From Elephas maximus indicus (taxonomy: Eukaryota > Chordata > Mammalia > Proboscidea > Elephantidae): a stretch of DNA of 64,000 nt. This document shows, piece by piece, positions 1-10,720 of this stretch. The stretch is from contig NC_064827.1 in NCBI RefSeq assembly GCF_024166365.1, positions 10,271,001 to 10,335,000 of the forward strand, read 5' to 3'. The notes under the pieces were generated by a model, which saw only the letters and a list, made by a program, of their open reading frames with translations, was not told the origin of the DNA and did not search any database. Position 1 is the stretch's first letter. Each line of letters starts with the position of its first letter. The position numbers were made by a program, and so were the translations under genes.

Positions 1-470
1 TCCGTAACATTATGTTAACGAGGTCATACCAGAGTAGGGTGGGTCCTAAACCTAGTTACTTCTGAGTTGTGAGGTGCCATCGAGTTGATTCCGACTCATA
101 GCGACCCGACTATGTACAATAGAACGAAACACTGCCTGGTCCTGCACCATCCTCACAATCCTTGTTATGCTTGAGCCCATTGTTGCAGCCACTGTGTCAA
201 TCCATCTTGTTAAGGGTCTTCCTCTTCTTTGCTGATCCTCTACTTTACCAAGCATGCTATCCTTCTTGAGGGACTGGTCCCTCCTGATAATGTGTCCAAA
301 GTATGTGAGACAAAGTTTTGCCCATCCTTGCTTCTAAGGAACATTCTGGCTGTACTTCTTGCAAGACAGATTAGTTCATTCTTCTGGTGGTCCATGGTCG
401 GAGTAGTGTCTTATAAAAAGAATAGAATACACACAGAGACCTGTGGGGGAAGATAGACTCAAAGTGAGGA
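1..470 (+). repeat. MaLR (MLT1-like) LTR fragment split by an RTE
   Basis: Bases 1-57 (GAGGTCATACCAGAGTAGGG) and about 403-470 (GTCTTATAAAAAGAATAG ... CACACAGAGACC) resemble two consecutive parts of an MLT1-type LTR. The RTE fragment between them interrupts it. Old and diverged. Confidence 0.5.
58..402 (-). repeat. RTE (BovB-like) LINE, 3' end
   Basis: Antisense 3' end of an RTE non-LTR element. On the minus strand it holds the C-terminal coding remnant (reads ...RGRPLTRWIDTVAATM...) and ends with the tail that the SINEs in this window share. Heavily 5' truncated. Confidence 0.85.
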
Positions 471-1280
471 TTTGTTACAAGTCTGGGAACACCAAGCATT
501 GCCTGTGGATACAGAAGCTGAATCAGCCATTTCCCTTGATTCCATTTCCAAATTCCCAAATACTCCAACTGATCCCGCTTGAGGCAATATGCCTAAGGAA
601 GGACATATGTTGAGGTTCTGACTACTTGGTCCTAAGCTAAGACTCTCAACCATACCATTAAAGTGAGGAACTTTGCATGGAATGGGCCCTTGGAAGCCGA
701 GGAAAAGACATAAGCAAAAGGACAGTCTTTACATTTAAGAAAATGGCTGGAAGTCTGGGCAGGCTTCAGCTGATGTCTTCAGTGGCTGTCCAGTTATACT
801 CAGTGATGTTAATAAAGAGTGAGAGGGCATTACAAGAATTTGGGCTGGCTGCATCTTGGCCACTTCCCTGACCTCACAGAAAGCTTTCCTTTCCTCATCT
901 GTAAAATGGGGGAAGCCATGAATAGCATTCCTACATTTTTTTTTAGTTGCTTTGAGCCTCCAAGGAGACAACAAATACAAAGCCTTTTATCAACTGCAAA
1001 GCAGTGTACGAGCGTGAGCTATTACTCACACGTGTCTCACTATGATCAAACACCTTGTAAGCCTGCAGAAAGTCAGTTTTTGCCCGAGGATGTGGACATT
1101 ATTTGAGGGAGGAGATGAAGCAGATTTCAGGACAGTAGTCTTACTGGGTGCAATGATGCTTTGAGGGTGAAAGGAGACAGAAGCAAAAATAAGAATCGTT
1201 TCTTCTCTCTTTGGGGTTTTATTCTGTTGGTCAGTTCTCTCTCCACTCCTGTTTTTTGTGGGATATATGTGTTTTTGACT
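471..1280. other. Mostly unique intergenic sequence, possible MIR remnant
   Basis: No gene. The only recognisable piece is CTTTCCTCATCTGTAAAATGG at about 888-908, typical of a MIR core, so 845-1010 may be an old MIR. Confidence 0.35.
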
Positions 1281-2690
1281 GTGGTAAAAATATTCACAAC
1301 AAACCACCAATTCAACAATTTCTACGTGTCTAATTCCTGGCCAACTGATGGGAAGGAATCCATATCTGTGCCCATTCCAAAGAAAGGTGATCCAACAGAA
1401 TGTGGAAATAATCAAAGAATATCATTAATGTCACATGCAAGTAAAATTTTGCTGATCAGATGGATCCTGGCTGAAAGCAGAGAACAGCAGAAAGATGTTT
1501 CCCTGTGTTTTATTGCCTATGAAAAGGCACTGGACTGTGTGGATCATGATAAATTATGGATAACATTGTGAAGAATGGGGATTCCAGAACACTTAATCGT
1601 GCTCATGAGGAACCTGTATTTAGACGAAGAGGCAGCAACTGAACAGAACAAGGGGATATTGCATGGTTTAAAATCAGGAAAGGTGTGCTTCAGGGCTGTA
1701 TCCTTTCACCATACTTATTCAATCTGTATGTTGAGCAAATAATTCGAGAAGCTGGACTATATGAAGAAGAACCAGGCATCAGGATTGGAGGAAGACTCAT
1801 TAACAACCTGCGTTATACAGATGACACAACCTTGCTTGCTGAAAGTGAAGAGGGTTTGAAGCACTTACTGATGAAGATCAAAGACCACAGCCTTCAGCAT
1901 GGATTGCACCTCAACATAAGGAAAACAAAAATCCTCACAACTGGTCCAATGAGCAACATCATGATAAATGGAGATTGAAGTTGTCAAGGATTTCATTTTA
2001 CTTGGATCCATAATCAATGCCCATGGAAGCAACAGTCAAGAAATCAAAAGATGCATTGCACTGGGCAAATCTGCTGCAAAAGACCTCTTTAAAGTGTTAA
2101 AAAGCAAAGGTGTCACTTTGAGGACGAAGGTGTGACCAAAGCCATAGTATTTTCAGTCACCTCATATGCATGTTAAAGCAGGTCAATGATTAAGGAAGGC
2201 CAGAGAAGAATTGATGCCTTTGAAATTACGGTGTTGGTGAAGAATATTGAATATACCATGGACTGTCAAAAGAATGAACAAATCTGTCTTGGAAAAGTAG
2301 AGCCAGAATGCTCCTTAGAAGTGAAGATGGTGAGACTTTGTCTCACATACTTTGGACATGTTATCAGGAGGAATCAGTCCCTGGAGAAGGACATCATGCT
2401 TGGGAAAGTAGAGGCTCATTGAAAAAAAGGAAGACCCTCGATGAGATGGGTTGACACAGTGGCTGCAAAAATGGGCTCAAACATAGCGACGACTGTGAGA
2501 ACGGCGCAGGACCAAGCAGTATTTCCTTCTGTTGCACACAGGGTCGCTAAGAGTCGGAGCCAACAGGATGGCACCTAACAACAACAACATAATTCAGTGA
2601 CAGTGATTACATTCATCCAGTTACACAATTATCACTATCTTTCTCCATGCTTTTCCTCCACCATTAACATAAACTCAATGCTATGGGGTA
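1281..2690 (-). repeat. Old L1 3' region interrupted by an RTE
   Basis: 1281-1336 (ATTTCTACGTGTCTAATTC) and 2590-2690 (TAATTCAGTGACAGTGATTA) are consecutive pieces of an ancient antisense L1. TAATTC is repeated at both junctions (1331 and 2590), fitting a short TSD for the RTE inserted between. Confidence 0.6.
1337..2589 (+). pseudogene. RTE (BovB-like) LINE, 5'-truncated, reverse transcriptase remnant
   Basis: A 1.25-kb copy of the 3' part of an RTE element. It starts in the reverse transcriptase (WPTDGKESISVPIPKKGDPT), keeps the LSPYLFNLY and LRYTDDTTLLAESEE blocks in fragments (YTDD at the polymerase YxDD site), and runs to the family 3' end (GGCACCTAACAACAACAACA). Stops and frameshifts, for example near 1569 and 1976, make it inactive. 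RTE elements move by target-primed reverse transcription and supply the machinery for SINEs carrying their tail. Confidence 0.88.
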
Positions 2691-2713
2691 TTTCTTAGTT
2701 TCGGATTTTAAGT

Positions 2714-2940
2714 AGTCCTTGGGTGGTGCAAAAAGAGCCTGGGTGATGCAAGCAGTTTTGCAATTGATTGCTAACTTAAAGGTTGGTGGTTCGAATCCAC
2801 CCAGCTGCTCTGCGGAAGAAAGGCCTGGTGACCTGCTTTCGTAAAGACTACGGCCGAGAAAACCATATGGCGTAGTTCTATTCTGTAACACATGGGGTCG
2901 CCATTAGTTGGAATGGGTTCACAGCAAAGGGTTTGGTTTT
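2714..2940 (+). repeat. AfroSINE (B-like head)
   Basis: The head CTTGGGTGGTGCAAAAAGAG has a partial head duplication (GAGCCTGGGTGATGCAAGCA). Box B-like GGTTCGAATCC at 2788. Ends with an ATGGGGTCGCCATTAGTTGG tail and T-rich end. Confidence 0.85.
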
Positions 2941-3300
2941 GGGTGGTGAAAATGGTTAGTACCTTTGGCCTCTAACCAAAAGGTTGGAGGTTTGAGTCTA
3001 CCCGGAGGTACTTTGGAAGAAAACAAAAATAAAAAAACCAAACCCGCTGCTGTGAGTTGATTCTAACTCATAGTGATCCTATAGGACTGAGTAAAACTGC
3101 CCTACAGGCTTTCCAAGGCTGTAAATCTTTATGGAAGCAGATTACTGCATCTTTCTCCTCAACCCAGAAGGAAGTTCTGGCTGTTTATTTCTGAAAAAAT
3201 CAGCCATTGAAAGCCCTATGGAGCACAGTTCTATTCTGACACACATGGGATTGCCATGAGTCAGAACTGACCACAGTAATTGGTTGGTTGGTTGGTTTTG
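2941..3300 (+). repeat. Type B AfroSINE split by an antisense SINE
   Basis: 5' part 2941-3020 (GGGTGGTGAAAATGG ... CTTTGGAAGA) and 3' part 3165-3300 (AGAAGGAAGTTCTGGCTG ... GACACACATGGG) are one element. A second SINE lies in between. GGAAGA at the first edge and AGAAGGAA at the second suggest the target site. Confidence 0.75.
3021..3164 (-). repeat. AfroSINE fragment inside another SINE
   Basis: Antisense element starting with the A-rich AAAAAAACCAAACCCGCTGC (its 3' end) and stopping after CTTTCTCCTCAACCC. Head missing, so 5' truncated. Confidence 0.75.
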
Positions 3301-3445
3301 GTTAAGGAAAGGAGGCAGGGAATCTGTAGCCCCTGCAGAAGGAGAGGAAGCGTGCAGAAGCCCCAATCCAGCTCCTGGTCCCCAGTCCTTGTTTAATCTG
3401 GGCTTGTTTATTCCTTCCTGGTAGGACGTTAAAAAAGACTTTGTT

Positions 3446-4747
3446 ACAATCCAGCAATTCCACTCCTTGGAATATATCATACAGAAATAAAAGCCATCAC
3501 ATGAATAGATATATGCACACCCACGTTCACTGCAGCACTTTTCACAATAGCAAAAAGATGGAAACAACCTAGGCGCTCATCAATGGATGAATGGATAAAC
3601 AAATAGTGGTATATTCACACAATGGAATACTATGCAATGATAAAAAACAAGGATGAATCTGTGAAACATCTCATAACATGGATGAATCTGGAAGGCGTTA
3701 CGCTGAGTGAAATTAGTCAGTTGCAAAAGGACAAAAATTGTACGAGACCACTATTATAAGAGCTCAAGAAAAGGTTTAAACACAGAAGAAAACACTCTTT
3801 GATAGTTATGAGGGTGGGGAGGAAGGGAGAGGGGGAGTCACTAATTAGATAGTAGACAAAAATAATCTTAGGAAGAATTATCTTAAGAAGGGCAACATAC
3901 AATACAAGGAAGTCAGCACAACTGGACTAAACCCAAAGCTAAGAAGTTTCCTGAATACAACCAAACACTTCAAGGGACAGAGTAGTAGGGGTGTGGGGAC
4001 CATGGTTTCAGAAGACATCTATGTCAATTGGCATAACAAAGTTTATTAGGAAAATGGTCTGCATCCCACTTTGGTGAGTGGCGTCTGGGGTCTTAAAAGC
4101 TAGCGAGCGGCCATCTAAGATGCATCAATTTGTTCCAACCTACCTGGAGCAAAGGAGAATGAAAAACACCAAAGATACGAGGAAAATATTAGCCCAAGAA
4201 ACAAAAAGGGCTGCATAAACCAGAGACTCCATTAGCCTGAGACCAGAAGAACTAGATGGTGCCCAGCTATCCCCAATGACTGCCCTGACAGGGAACAAAA
4301 CTGAGAGTCCCTGACAGAGCAGGAGAAAAGTGGGGAGCAGAACTCAAATTCTAGTAAAAAGACCAGACTTAATGGTCTGACTGAGACTGGAGGAACCCCA
4401 GAAGACATGGCCCCCAGACTCTCTAACCAGAACTAAAACCATTCCCGAAGCCAACTCTTCAGGCAAAGATTAGACTGGACTATAAGGCATAAAATGATAC
4501 TGGTGAGGTATGTGCTTCTTGGCTCAAGTAGGCACATGAGACTAGACGGGCAGCTGCTGTCTGGAGGCAGGATGAGAAGGCAGAAAGGGACAGGAGCTGG
4601 TTGAATAAAAAAAAATTTTTTTTTTTGGGAAATTCGGGGTGGAAAGGAGCAGTGTGCTGACATAGGGATAGCAACTAGGGTCACATAACAATGTTTTGTA
4701 TAAGAAACTAACTTGAGCTGTAAACTTTCACTTAAAGCACAATTAAA
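3446..4747 (+). repeat. L1 LINE 3' end (5'-truncated)
   Basis: Contains the end of ORF2 (ATGGATAAACAAATAGTGG, ATGGAATACTATGCAATG) and a long 3' UTR ending TTTCACTTAAAGCACAATTA plus poly-A. The A-rich TSD AAAAAAGACTTTGTT lies at 3431-3445 and about 4748-4762, so the ends are exact. It lies upstream of PGM5 and is one of only two sense-oriented L1 copies in the window. Confidence 0.88.
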
Positions 4748-4762
4748 AAAAAAGACTTTGTT

Positions 4763-4960
4763 GTTTTAGGTGCCGTGGAGTCAATTCCAAGTCATAGTAG
4801 CCCTATGTGACAGGGTAGAACTGCCCCGTAGGGTTTCCTAGGCTGGAATCTTGAGGGAAGCAGATCATTAGGTCTTTCTCCCTGGGAGGGACTGGTAGGT
4901 TTCAACCACCAATCTTCTGGTTAGTGCCTAGCAGCCGGTGCTTAACCGTTTTACCATTAA
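4763..4960 (-). repeat. AfroSINE, type A
   Basis: Reverse orientation, starting GGTGCCGTGGAGTCAATTCC and reaching the head region TTAGTGCCTAGCAGCCGGTGC. Immediately abuts the L1 target site. Confidence 0.85.
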
Positions 4961-5023
4961 ACCCCAAAACCAAACGCCTTGCTGTGGAATCGATTGATTC
5001 TGACTCATAGTGACCCAGGGATC
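4961..5023 (-). repeat. AfroSINE 3' fragment
   Basis: CCAAACGCCTTGCTGTGGAATCG type tail only (about 60 bp), cut off after GTGACCCAGGGA. Confidence 0.7.
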
Positions 5024-5076
5024 CTTAAAAAGGACTTTAACCAAAACAAACAAACACAAACAAACAAAAAACAACA

Positions 5077-5223
5077 AACCAAACTCCTTGCCATCTGGTT
5101 GGTCATAGCGACCCTGTAGGACAGAGTAGAACTGCCCCATAGGGTATCCAAGGAGCGATTGGTGGATTCAAACAGCAGACATTTTGGTTAACAAAGGCTA
5201 AACCACTGCGCCACCAGGGCCCC
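5077..5223 (-). repeat. AfroSINE, type A
   Basis: Runs from AAACCAAACTCCTTGCCATC to CTGCGCCACCAGGGCCC. It is preceded by an (AAAC)n-like tail at 5040-5077. Confidence 0.85.
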
Positions 5224-5559
5224 AAAAGGACTCTAGCCTCCTCCTACTAAAAGAGATTTTGGGGGGTAAGAGTTCAGCAGTGTGGACAAGAGCAATGTGG
5301 GACAATCTGTTCCTAAGCAGGAGCTGGGCTAGGAAGCGGGAGAAGGGCACGAAGAGGAGCGAAATATGAGTCTGTGTCGCTGCAGTTGCAACCTTCACAA
5401 CAAACAAGTAAGCAAAAATAAAAATAAAATAAATCCTTTTTCCCCCATATTGAAAAGAGTGCCTCCTTGAGCAGGCTAGGGAAGCGAGATGGCCTGGGTG
5501 GGTCCCGCTGGACCGAAGGGCCTGACAGTCGGTGATTCCCAACAACAAATGGTAGCACA
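5224..5559. other. Unique sequence upstream of the PGM5 CpG island
   Basis: No repeat or gene recognised. Ends near a short run of CACACAGACACACACGC at about 5573. May hold distal promoter elements, which cannot be told from sequence alone. Confidence 0.4.
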
Positions 5560-5769
5560 GGGCGTGTGCGCGCACACAGACACACACGCAGCCCTGGCCT
5601 CCAATTTCAGCGCTGGCAGAAGATAACAATTCCCAGCTCGCCTTTCCAGGGTTATTTTTGGCCGGGGTTGTTCTCTGATGGCAAAAGGTTTCAGACCCCT
5701 CCTACCTCCCTCCTAGTCCTGATTGAAAAGAGAAACGTGTGCGTGCAAACTGCTCATTCCCAGGGCGCC

Positions 5770-5821
5770 GGGGAGAGAGGGCTGCTGGCGGGAGGGGAAG
5801 GGGGCTGGGGGTGCTGGAAGG
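5770..5821 (+). promoter_or_regulatory. G-run cluster (G-quadruplex candidate) in the promoter
   Basis: Successive G runs (GGGGAG, GAGGGCT, GGCGGGAGGGGAAGGGGGCT, GGGGGTGC) over about 50 bp on the + strand, 540-590 bp before the ATG. Matches the pattern of four or more G3+ tracts with short loops. Confidence 0.55.
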
Positions 5822-6087
5822 ACCCCGCACCCTGCTCAAACGCCTATCACTATTTCCTAGCGGAGGGTGCGCCTTGGAGGGAAGAGAGCGCCAGGGAAGG
5901 CTTGGGCCAGGCGCGGGAGGTGGCTAGCACTGGGACCTGCCTTTGGGAAGCCCCGAAAGTAAGTCCAGCTGGGGGAAAACTCTGGGCGCCTGGAGCAATC
6001 GGAAGGGAGAGAAAGTTGGGTCGGAGAGCTCAGTCTTGGAAGGCGGCGCTGGACTCCCCCGGAGTGGCGAGGACGCGTGGAGGGAGG

Positions 6088-6236
6088 GTCGCCGCGGGAG
6101 GGCGTAGGGCGCGGGCTCCGGCGCACAGCTTGGGCGCAGCGCGCAGGGTGTGGGCTCTCGGAGGCCCCGCAGGGCGTAGCTGAGTGCTCAGAGAGGAGGG
6201 TGGCTGTCGCCGCGGGAGGGCGCAGGGCGCGGGCTC
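6088..6236. repeat. 31-bp direct repeat pair in the 5' UTR/promoter
   Basis: The 31-bp string beginning GTCGCCGCGGGAGGGCG occurs at 6088-6118 and again at 6206-6236 with one T/C difference, 118 bp apart start to start. A weaker relative (CGCGCAGGGTGTGGGCTC) lies between. Confidence 0.8.
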
Positions 6237-6360
6237 AGGGTGAGGGCGGCCGCTCCGGGACCCGGCGGGGCGGAGTCGGGCACGGGGCCAGCCAGCAGGG
6301 CCCGTCCCCGGCACAGTCGCTCGGCCGGCGGAGCCGCGGCAACTCCGGCCAGGAGGCGCC

Positions 6361-6621
6361 ATGGAGGGGAGCCCCATCCCGGTGCTGACGGTGCCCACGG
6401 CGCCCTACGAGGACCAGCGGCCGACAGGAGGCGGGGGCCTGCGGCGGCCCACCGGGCTTTTCGAGGGCCAGCGCAACTACCTGCCCAACTTCATCCAGAG
6501 CGTGCTGTCGTCCATCGACCTGCGCGACCGCCAGGGCTGCACCATGGTGGTGGGCAGCGACGGCAGGTACTTCAGCCGCACGGCCACTGAGATTGTGGTG
6601 CAGATGGCCGCGGCCAACGGG
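6361..6621 (+). CDS. PGM5: PGM5 exon 1 (codons 1-87)
   Basis: First coding exon. It begins at the ATG in a Kozak context and ends in codon 87 (GGG), followed by the donor GTGAGT; it leaves phase 0. The peptide opens MEGSPIPVLTVPTAPYEDQR and continues with GLRRPTGLFEGQRNYLPNFI, then VVGSDGRYFS. These are the N-terminal strand and helix of domain 1 of the phosphohexomutase fold, including the GSDGRY segment shared with PGM1 (GGDGRY). Differences from the human protein as remembered are few, for example Thr at residue 22 and Thr at about residue 76. The long proline- and glycine-rich leader before GLRR is characteristic of PGM5. The next exon is 21.4 kb away. Confidence 0.96.
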
Positions 6622-7729
6622 GTGAGTGACCGCGAGCCCCTGCGTGCTACCGCGCCCCCGCCACCCCTCTTTCCCAGGCCTCCCTCCTGCCCACTTGTCC
6701 TGTTGGAGAGGCTCCCTCGGCTCCCCGGCGCTGCCACTTTGCCGGGTCCCTTGTCTCCGGCGTTGGCGTCCCACCACTGCCACTCTCGGTAGCTTCCTCG
6801 TCACGCAGAGACCTGGGCTCTAGCAGTGCTCACTGCCCGGAGAATCCCTGGGGGTCCCCACCCTTCTTCGAGCCCCGTCGGGCACCCAGAACCTGCAGTC
6901 TCCCTGAACTCTCCCCAAGTCTCCCCACCTACCGCACCTGCTTGTTTTTCTTTTCGAAGTTTTCTCCCCATCCCTTTCCATTCCAGGGCAGCTCCGGGTT
7001 TTAAATGTTTATTCCAGCCACTTTTGCTCCCCACCCTCCCCTACACGGGGCCAACATAGCTCTTCTGTGCCCTATTTTGCAATCATCTTCTTTCCCCCTA
7101 AATCTTGGCCCTGCCAAATTTCACAGTAGGGTTGTCTCAGAAAACACAATGCCACACGCACGCATGCACACACACACACACACAAGCACACAGACACACG
7201 CACACACGTGTTGATCCCCGACATATTTGGCAAGTGTGGACCCTAAAGGTTTTTAATACCTGTTTTTTTTTTTTTTTGTTAACCCAGCGGAATTATTTAA
7301 TGCTGAATTTGACTAGGGTGGGGTGGGGTGGGATCAGTTGGCGGCTGTGTAATAGCCGGGGCTCTCAGTTGGAGAGGCAGAGCTGTAAATGGTCCGAAGT
7401 GAGATACGCAGCATGGCTTGCGGAAAGCAGCAATTCCCAGCTCCTCTCCGATGCCTCTCGGCACTGGACAACATTTCATGCCTCTTCCCTTTTCAAATGT
7501 CATCCTCATTTCCGCCCCCCTCTCCCATGGTCTCTGCAGTCTTTTTTTGCAATCTGAGTTCTCAGACCTTTTCTCCCCTCTTTCTCCCTATCCAAAACTA
7601 GAAAGGCCTTTGGGCGTCTGCCCCCACCCTGATGGCCTCCTTTCCAAACTCTGCTACACCTCGAGGACCTCTGCCAGAGGAATACCTACCTTCAGGGGTC
7701 TCTGAATTACCTTGTTAATGCAGCCAGAA
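6622..7729. other. Proximal intron 1, repeat-poor
   Basis: No transposon recognised. It holds a (CA)n-type tract at about 7160-7207, a poly-T run near 7263-7278 and a GGGGT repeat (GGGTGGGGTGGGGTGGGAT) at 7317-7333. Lack of repeats next to a CpG island suggests regulatory content, but nothing specific can be named. Confidence 0.45.
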
Positions 7730-7938
7730 GGAGCCCTGGTGGCCCAAAGGTTAAGCACTTGGCTGCTAACTGAGAGGTAGAAACGTCAGGGGTTCAAACC
7801 CAGGAGCCATTCCATGGGAGAAAGATGTGGCAGTCTGCTTCCATAAAGATGACAGCCTAGAAACCCTATGGGGCAGTTCTTCTCTGTTTTACCTGGTGGC
7901 TAGGAGCCAGAATCGACTAAATGGCACATAACAACAAT
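7730..7938 (+). repeat. AfroSINE, type A, long form
   Basis: GGAGCCCTGGTGGCCCAAAG head, box B-like GGTTCAAACC, and GGCACATAACAACAAT end. Confidence 0.85.
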
Positions 7939-8642
7939 ACAGTCAGACCCACCCACATCTAATCTCTCTTAAATGAAATCTCTTTTGCAGACATGTAAAT
8001 GAGTGGGGACATCTTTAAAAGTGAAACTAAACAAGTGTCTGGCACTTGGCTCCTCTCCCTCCTTCCCATCCCTCTCATTTCTTGTTAAATGCTTCGCTCT
8101 TGTCCATTGAAACTCCTCCTTCTCAGTGCTTCAGGGATGGGGAAAGAAGTTGTTGTTTTTTTAATAACCAAAGCGATTGGTAGAGGCGGGGCTGGGGGGC
8201 CAGTAGTGGTCTCTGACCCCAGCAGACAAAGATGTTGGGATCTGGGACTTGGATTTCTCCATAGCTCCTTACTTGGGATCGAAGCAAATGGGCTTGAATC
8301 AAGGAGTTGGAAAGAAGTTGATGGATGGTCTCTTATTCTTGTCTGACAAAGCTTTTCCAGGAGAATGACAGGGAATAACGAGCCCTGGGAGCAAGGGCAG
8401 CTTCCCTATCCCTTCTGGGGACAACTTTTCTAAGGGGTGAGAGAAACATAGCCTGTTCAACGTTTGTCGTGGGTCGGGCTGTTTTTGCAGCTACAGTTGT
8501 TGTGTTGGCAGGGCGAACTCTGATCATGCTTCCCTGTTCCTCGCCATGCTTTATCATCAGCGTGCTTCAGTCTCTTACTTCAGTGGGTCTTCTCCGATAA
8601 AAACATTTTATTAACTTTCAGAGTGGAGATCTTTAACGAGAT
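7939..8642. other. Unique intron 1 sequence
   Basis: No gene or repeat recognised. Confidence 0.4.
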
Positions 8643-8810
8643 AAACCCTTTGCCATCTAGTGGATTCCGACTCAGAGTAGAACTGCCCCGTAGGGCTTCC
8701 AAGGCTGTAATCTTTACTGAAGCAGGTCACCAAGTCTTTCCTGGGTGGATTTGAGCCACTGACCTTTCTGTTAGCAGCTGAGCTCTTACTCTTGTACCAC
8801 CAGGGCTCCT
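8643..8810 (-). repeat. AfroSINE, type A
   Basis: AAACCCTTTGCCATCTAGTG to TACCACCAGGGCTCC; a short internal deletion removes part of the tail after GATTCCGACTC. Confidence 0.85.
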
Positions 8811-9032
8811 TCTACCATATTCCACAACATAACCTCTGGTTGTCCCCCCATAAGAAATACTAGGATGATCACAGGGTAAAGGTGACTGCCTGTATCTTCC
8901 ATTATGTCTCTCTTGGGACCAGCCAGTAGTCTGTGGGATAAACTTTGGTGCCGTGGAAATATTCTGTTCCTTATTAATCTTTACCCCATTTAGTGTCTGT
9001 TGGTTATCCTTGCCTGAGCTGATTATTTCATT

Positions 9033-9186
9033 AACCTGTTGCCGTTTAGTCGATTCTGACTCATAGTGACCCTATAGGACAGAGTAGAACTGCCCCATAG
9101 AGTTTCCAAGGAGTGGCTGGTAGATTTGAACTGCTGACCTTTTGGTTAGCAGCCGTACCTTTTAACCACTATACCACCAGGGCTCC
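9033..9186 (-). repeat. AfroSINE, type A, short form
   Basis: AACCTGTTGCCGTTTAGTCG to ATACCACCAGGGCTCC. The middle section AATCTTTA...AGCAGA is absent, as in the shorter subfamily. Confidence 0.88.
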
Positions 9187-10065
9187 TGCCATTTCACTGG
9201 GGGTTTCAAAATGATGATTTTTCTAAATCTCTAATTCATTGACACATTTTAGCTGATATTTTTCTATACAGAGAGCTTTCGCATGTGATAGGGGCTATGG
9301 GGTACCTGAAATATATTTCCTCTGTTTAATTCTCTCTCTTTTTTAAAGAACAATTTTCAGTGAAAGGCTTAGGTAAAATAGCCAGCCCACTGGTGGCAAA
9401 GGAGTTCTGTTTTGTTGGATTTGCTTCCCCTCTTTTGAATATCACTACGACTCTGGGAGTATTGCGATGAAAATGTGAGAGCCGGAACTTGACGGGACTG
9501 CCTTGTTTTTCCAGGTGTCACAAGTTTTCTGCCTTTGAAAGGGTGCAGTCTTACCACTTCTCTATCGCTTGTCTTAGTAGAAAATATTGGTGTTTTCCTT
9601 CTCTGACAGGTTTCTGCCTTATATGCGTTCCGGTTTTTGCAGGTTTTACTGTATACATTCGATTGAATGAATTAGTGAATAAATGAGAAGATACTTTTTA
9701 CCTGCTTTTGTAGGTTTTATGTGGCTCATATGAATTTATCTAAAAGATCTCTAGAAATGATTTTAATTTCCCTTTTTGAGTTACAAATGACACCATTCTA
9801 TATAGAATAAAAGGAAAAATAATTTCTAAGTACAAAGTTTAGTTTGTAAACTGTTGGGGTTCCCCCCCCCCGTTTGAATCTTCATATCCTTTTTGGTGGT
9901 TCAGACTCTTTGTATGTCGGTTCTAACTCCTTAAAGAATTCAAGAGTGGAATGCAACATAACGCTTCAAGAATGCCTTCCTCTTTTTCTAGGTGGATTCA
10001 CCCGAGACTATGGGCATCTATTTCTCCTCTTTATTCTAATCTTTTTTTTTTTTTTTTTTTAGTCC
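9187..10065. other. Unique intron 1 sequence
   Basis: No gene or transposon recognised. A homopolymer C run lies at about 9863-9872 and a poly-T run at 10043-10060. Confidence 0.4.
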
Positions 10066-10182
10066 TAAACTACCTGGTGGCACAGTGGTTAAAAGCGCTC
10101 AGCTGCTAACCGAAAGGTCAGTTGTTTGAACCCACCAGCTGCTCCGCAGAACAAAGATGTGGCAGTCTGTTCCTGTAAAGAT

Positions 10183-10529
10183 TGTTGCTGTTGTTAGGTG
10201 CTGCCCAGTTGGTTCTGACTCATAGTGACCCTGTGTACAACAGAACGAAATGCTGTCCAGTCCTGCACCATCCTCACAATCGCTGTTATGCTTGAGCCCG
10301 TTGTCTCAACCACTGTGTCAGTCCATCTCCTGGAGGGTCTTCAACTTTTTCACTAACCTTCTTTTTTTTTTTTACCAAGCATAATGTCCTTCTCCAAAGA
10401 CTGGTCCTTCCTGATAACATATCCAAAGTATGTGAGACGAAGTTTCGCCATCCTTGCTCCTCGGGAGCACTCTGGCTGTACTTTCCAAGACAGATTTGTT
10501 CGTTCTTTTGGCTGTCCACGGTGTACGTT
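10183..10529 (-). repeat. RTE LINE 3' end
   Basis: Antisense 3' end inserted in the SINE around it. Begins GTTGTTAGGTGCTGCCCAG and ends near TGGCTGTCCACGGTGTACG, followed by an A/CA-rich stretch to about 10565. Confidence 0.85.
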
Positions 10530-10565
10530 AAAAAAACACACACACACACAAAAAAAAAAAAACAC

Positions 10566-10720
10566 AAAAAAACCAAACCTGCTGCCATCGCGTTGATTCC
10601 AACTCATAGTGACTCTATAGGACAGAGTAGAATGGCCCCATAGGGTTTCCAGGGAATGCCTGGTGGATTCAAACTGCTGACCTTTTGGTTAGCAATGCTA
10701 TAGCTCTTAACCACCAGGGT
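10566..10720 (-). repeat. AfroSINE, type A
   Basis: AAACCAAACCTGCTGCCATCG to TTAACCACCAGGGT. Inserted next to the RTE 3' end within the same outer SINE. Confidence 0.88.

Larger units (their letters stand above)
5560..6700 (+). promoter_or_regulatory. PGM5: PGM5 CpG-island promoter and 5' UTR region
   Basis: Base composition turns sharply GC- and CpG-rich from about 5750, peaks at 6060-6640, and fades within the start of intron 1. There is no TATA box at a sensible distance. GC-box-like strings (GGGGCGGAG near 6268, GAGGGCGGCCGC near 6242) lie within 130 bp of the ATG. The start codon context is GGCGCCATGG, a strong Kozak match with G at -3 and +4. The transcription start cannot be placed from sequence alone; somewhere in 6100-6340 is likely. 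A G-run cluster at 5770-5820 and a 31-bp direct repeat at 6088 and 6206 lie inside. A long open frame across the island (5566-6183) is a product of GC content, not a gene. Confidence 0.8.

Noticed and set aside
5566-6183. 205-codon open frame across the CpG island upstream of PGM5
   Set aside because: GC-rich DNA has few stop codons; frames overlap on both strands, there is no domain resemblance, and composition is Gly/Ala/Arg-rich throughout.
7730-7810. Other tRNA-like A/B-box heads throughout the window
   Set aside because: All are heads of AfroSINE copies with the same body and tail, not free tRNA genes.
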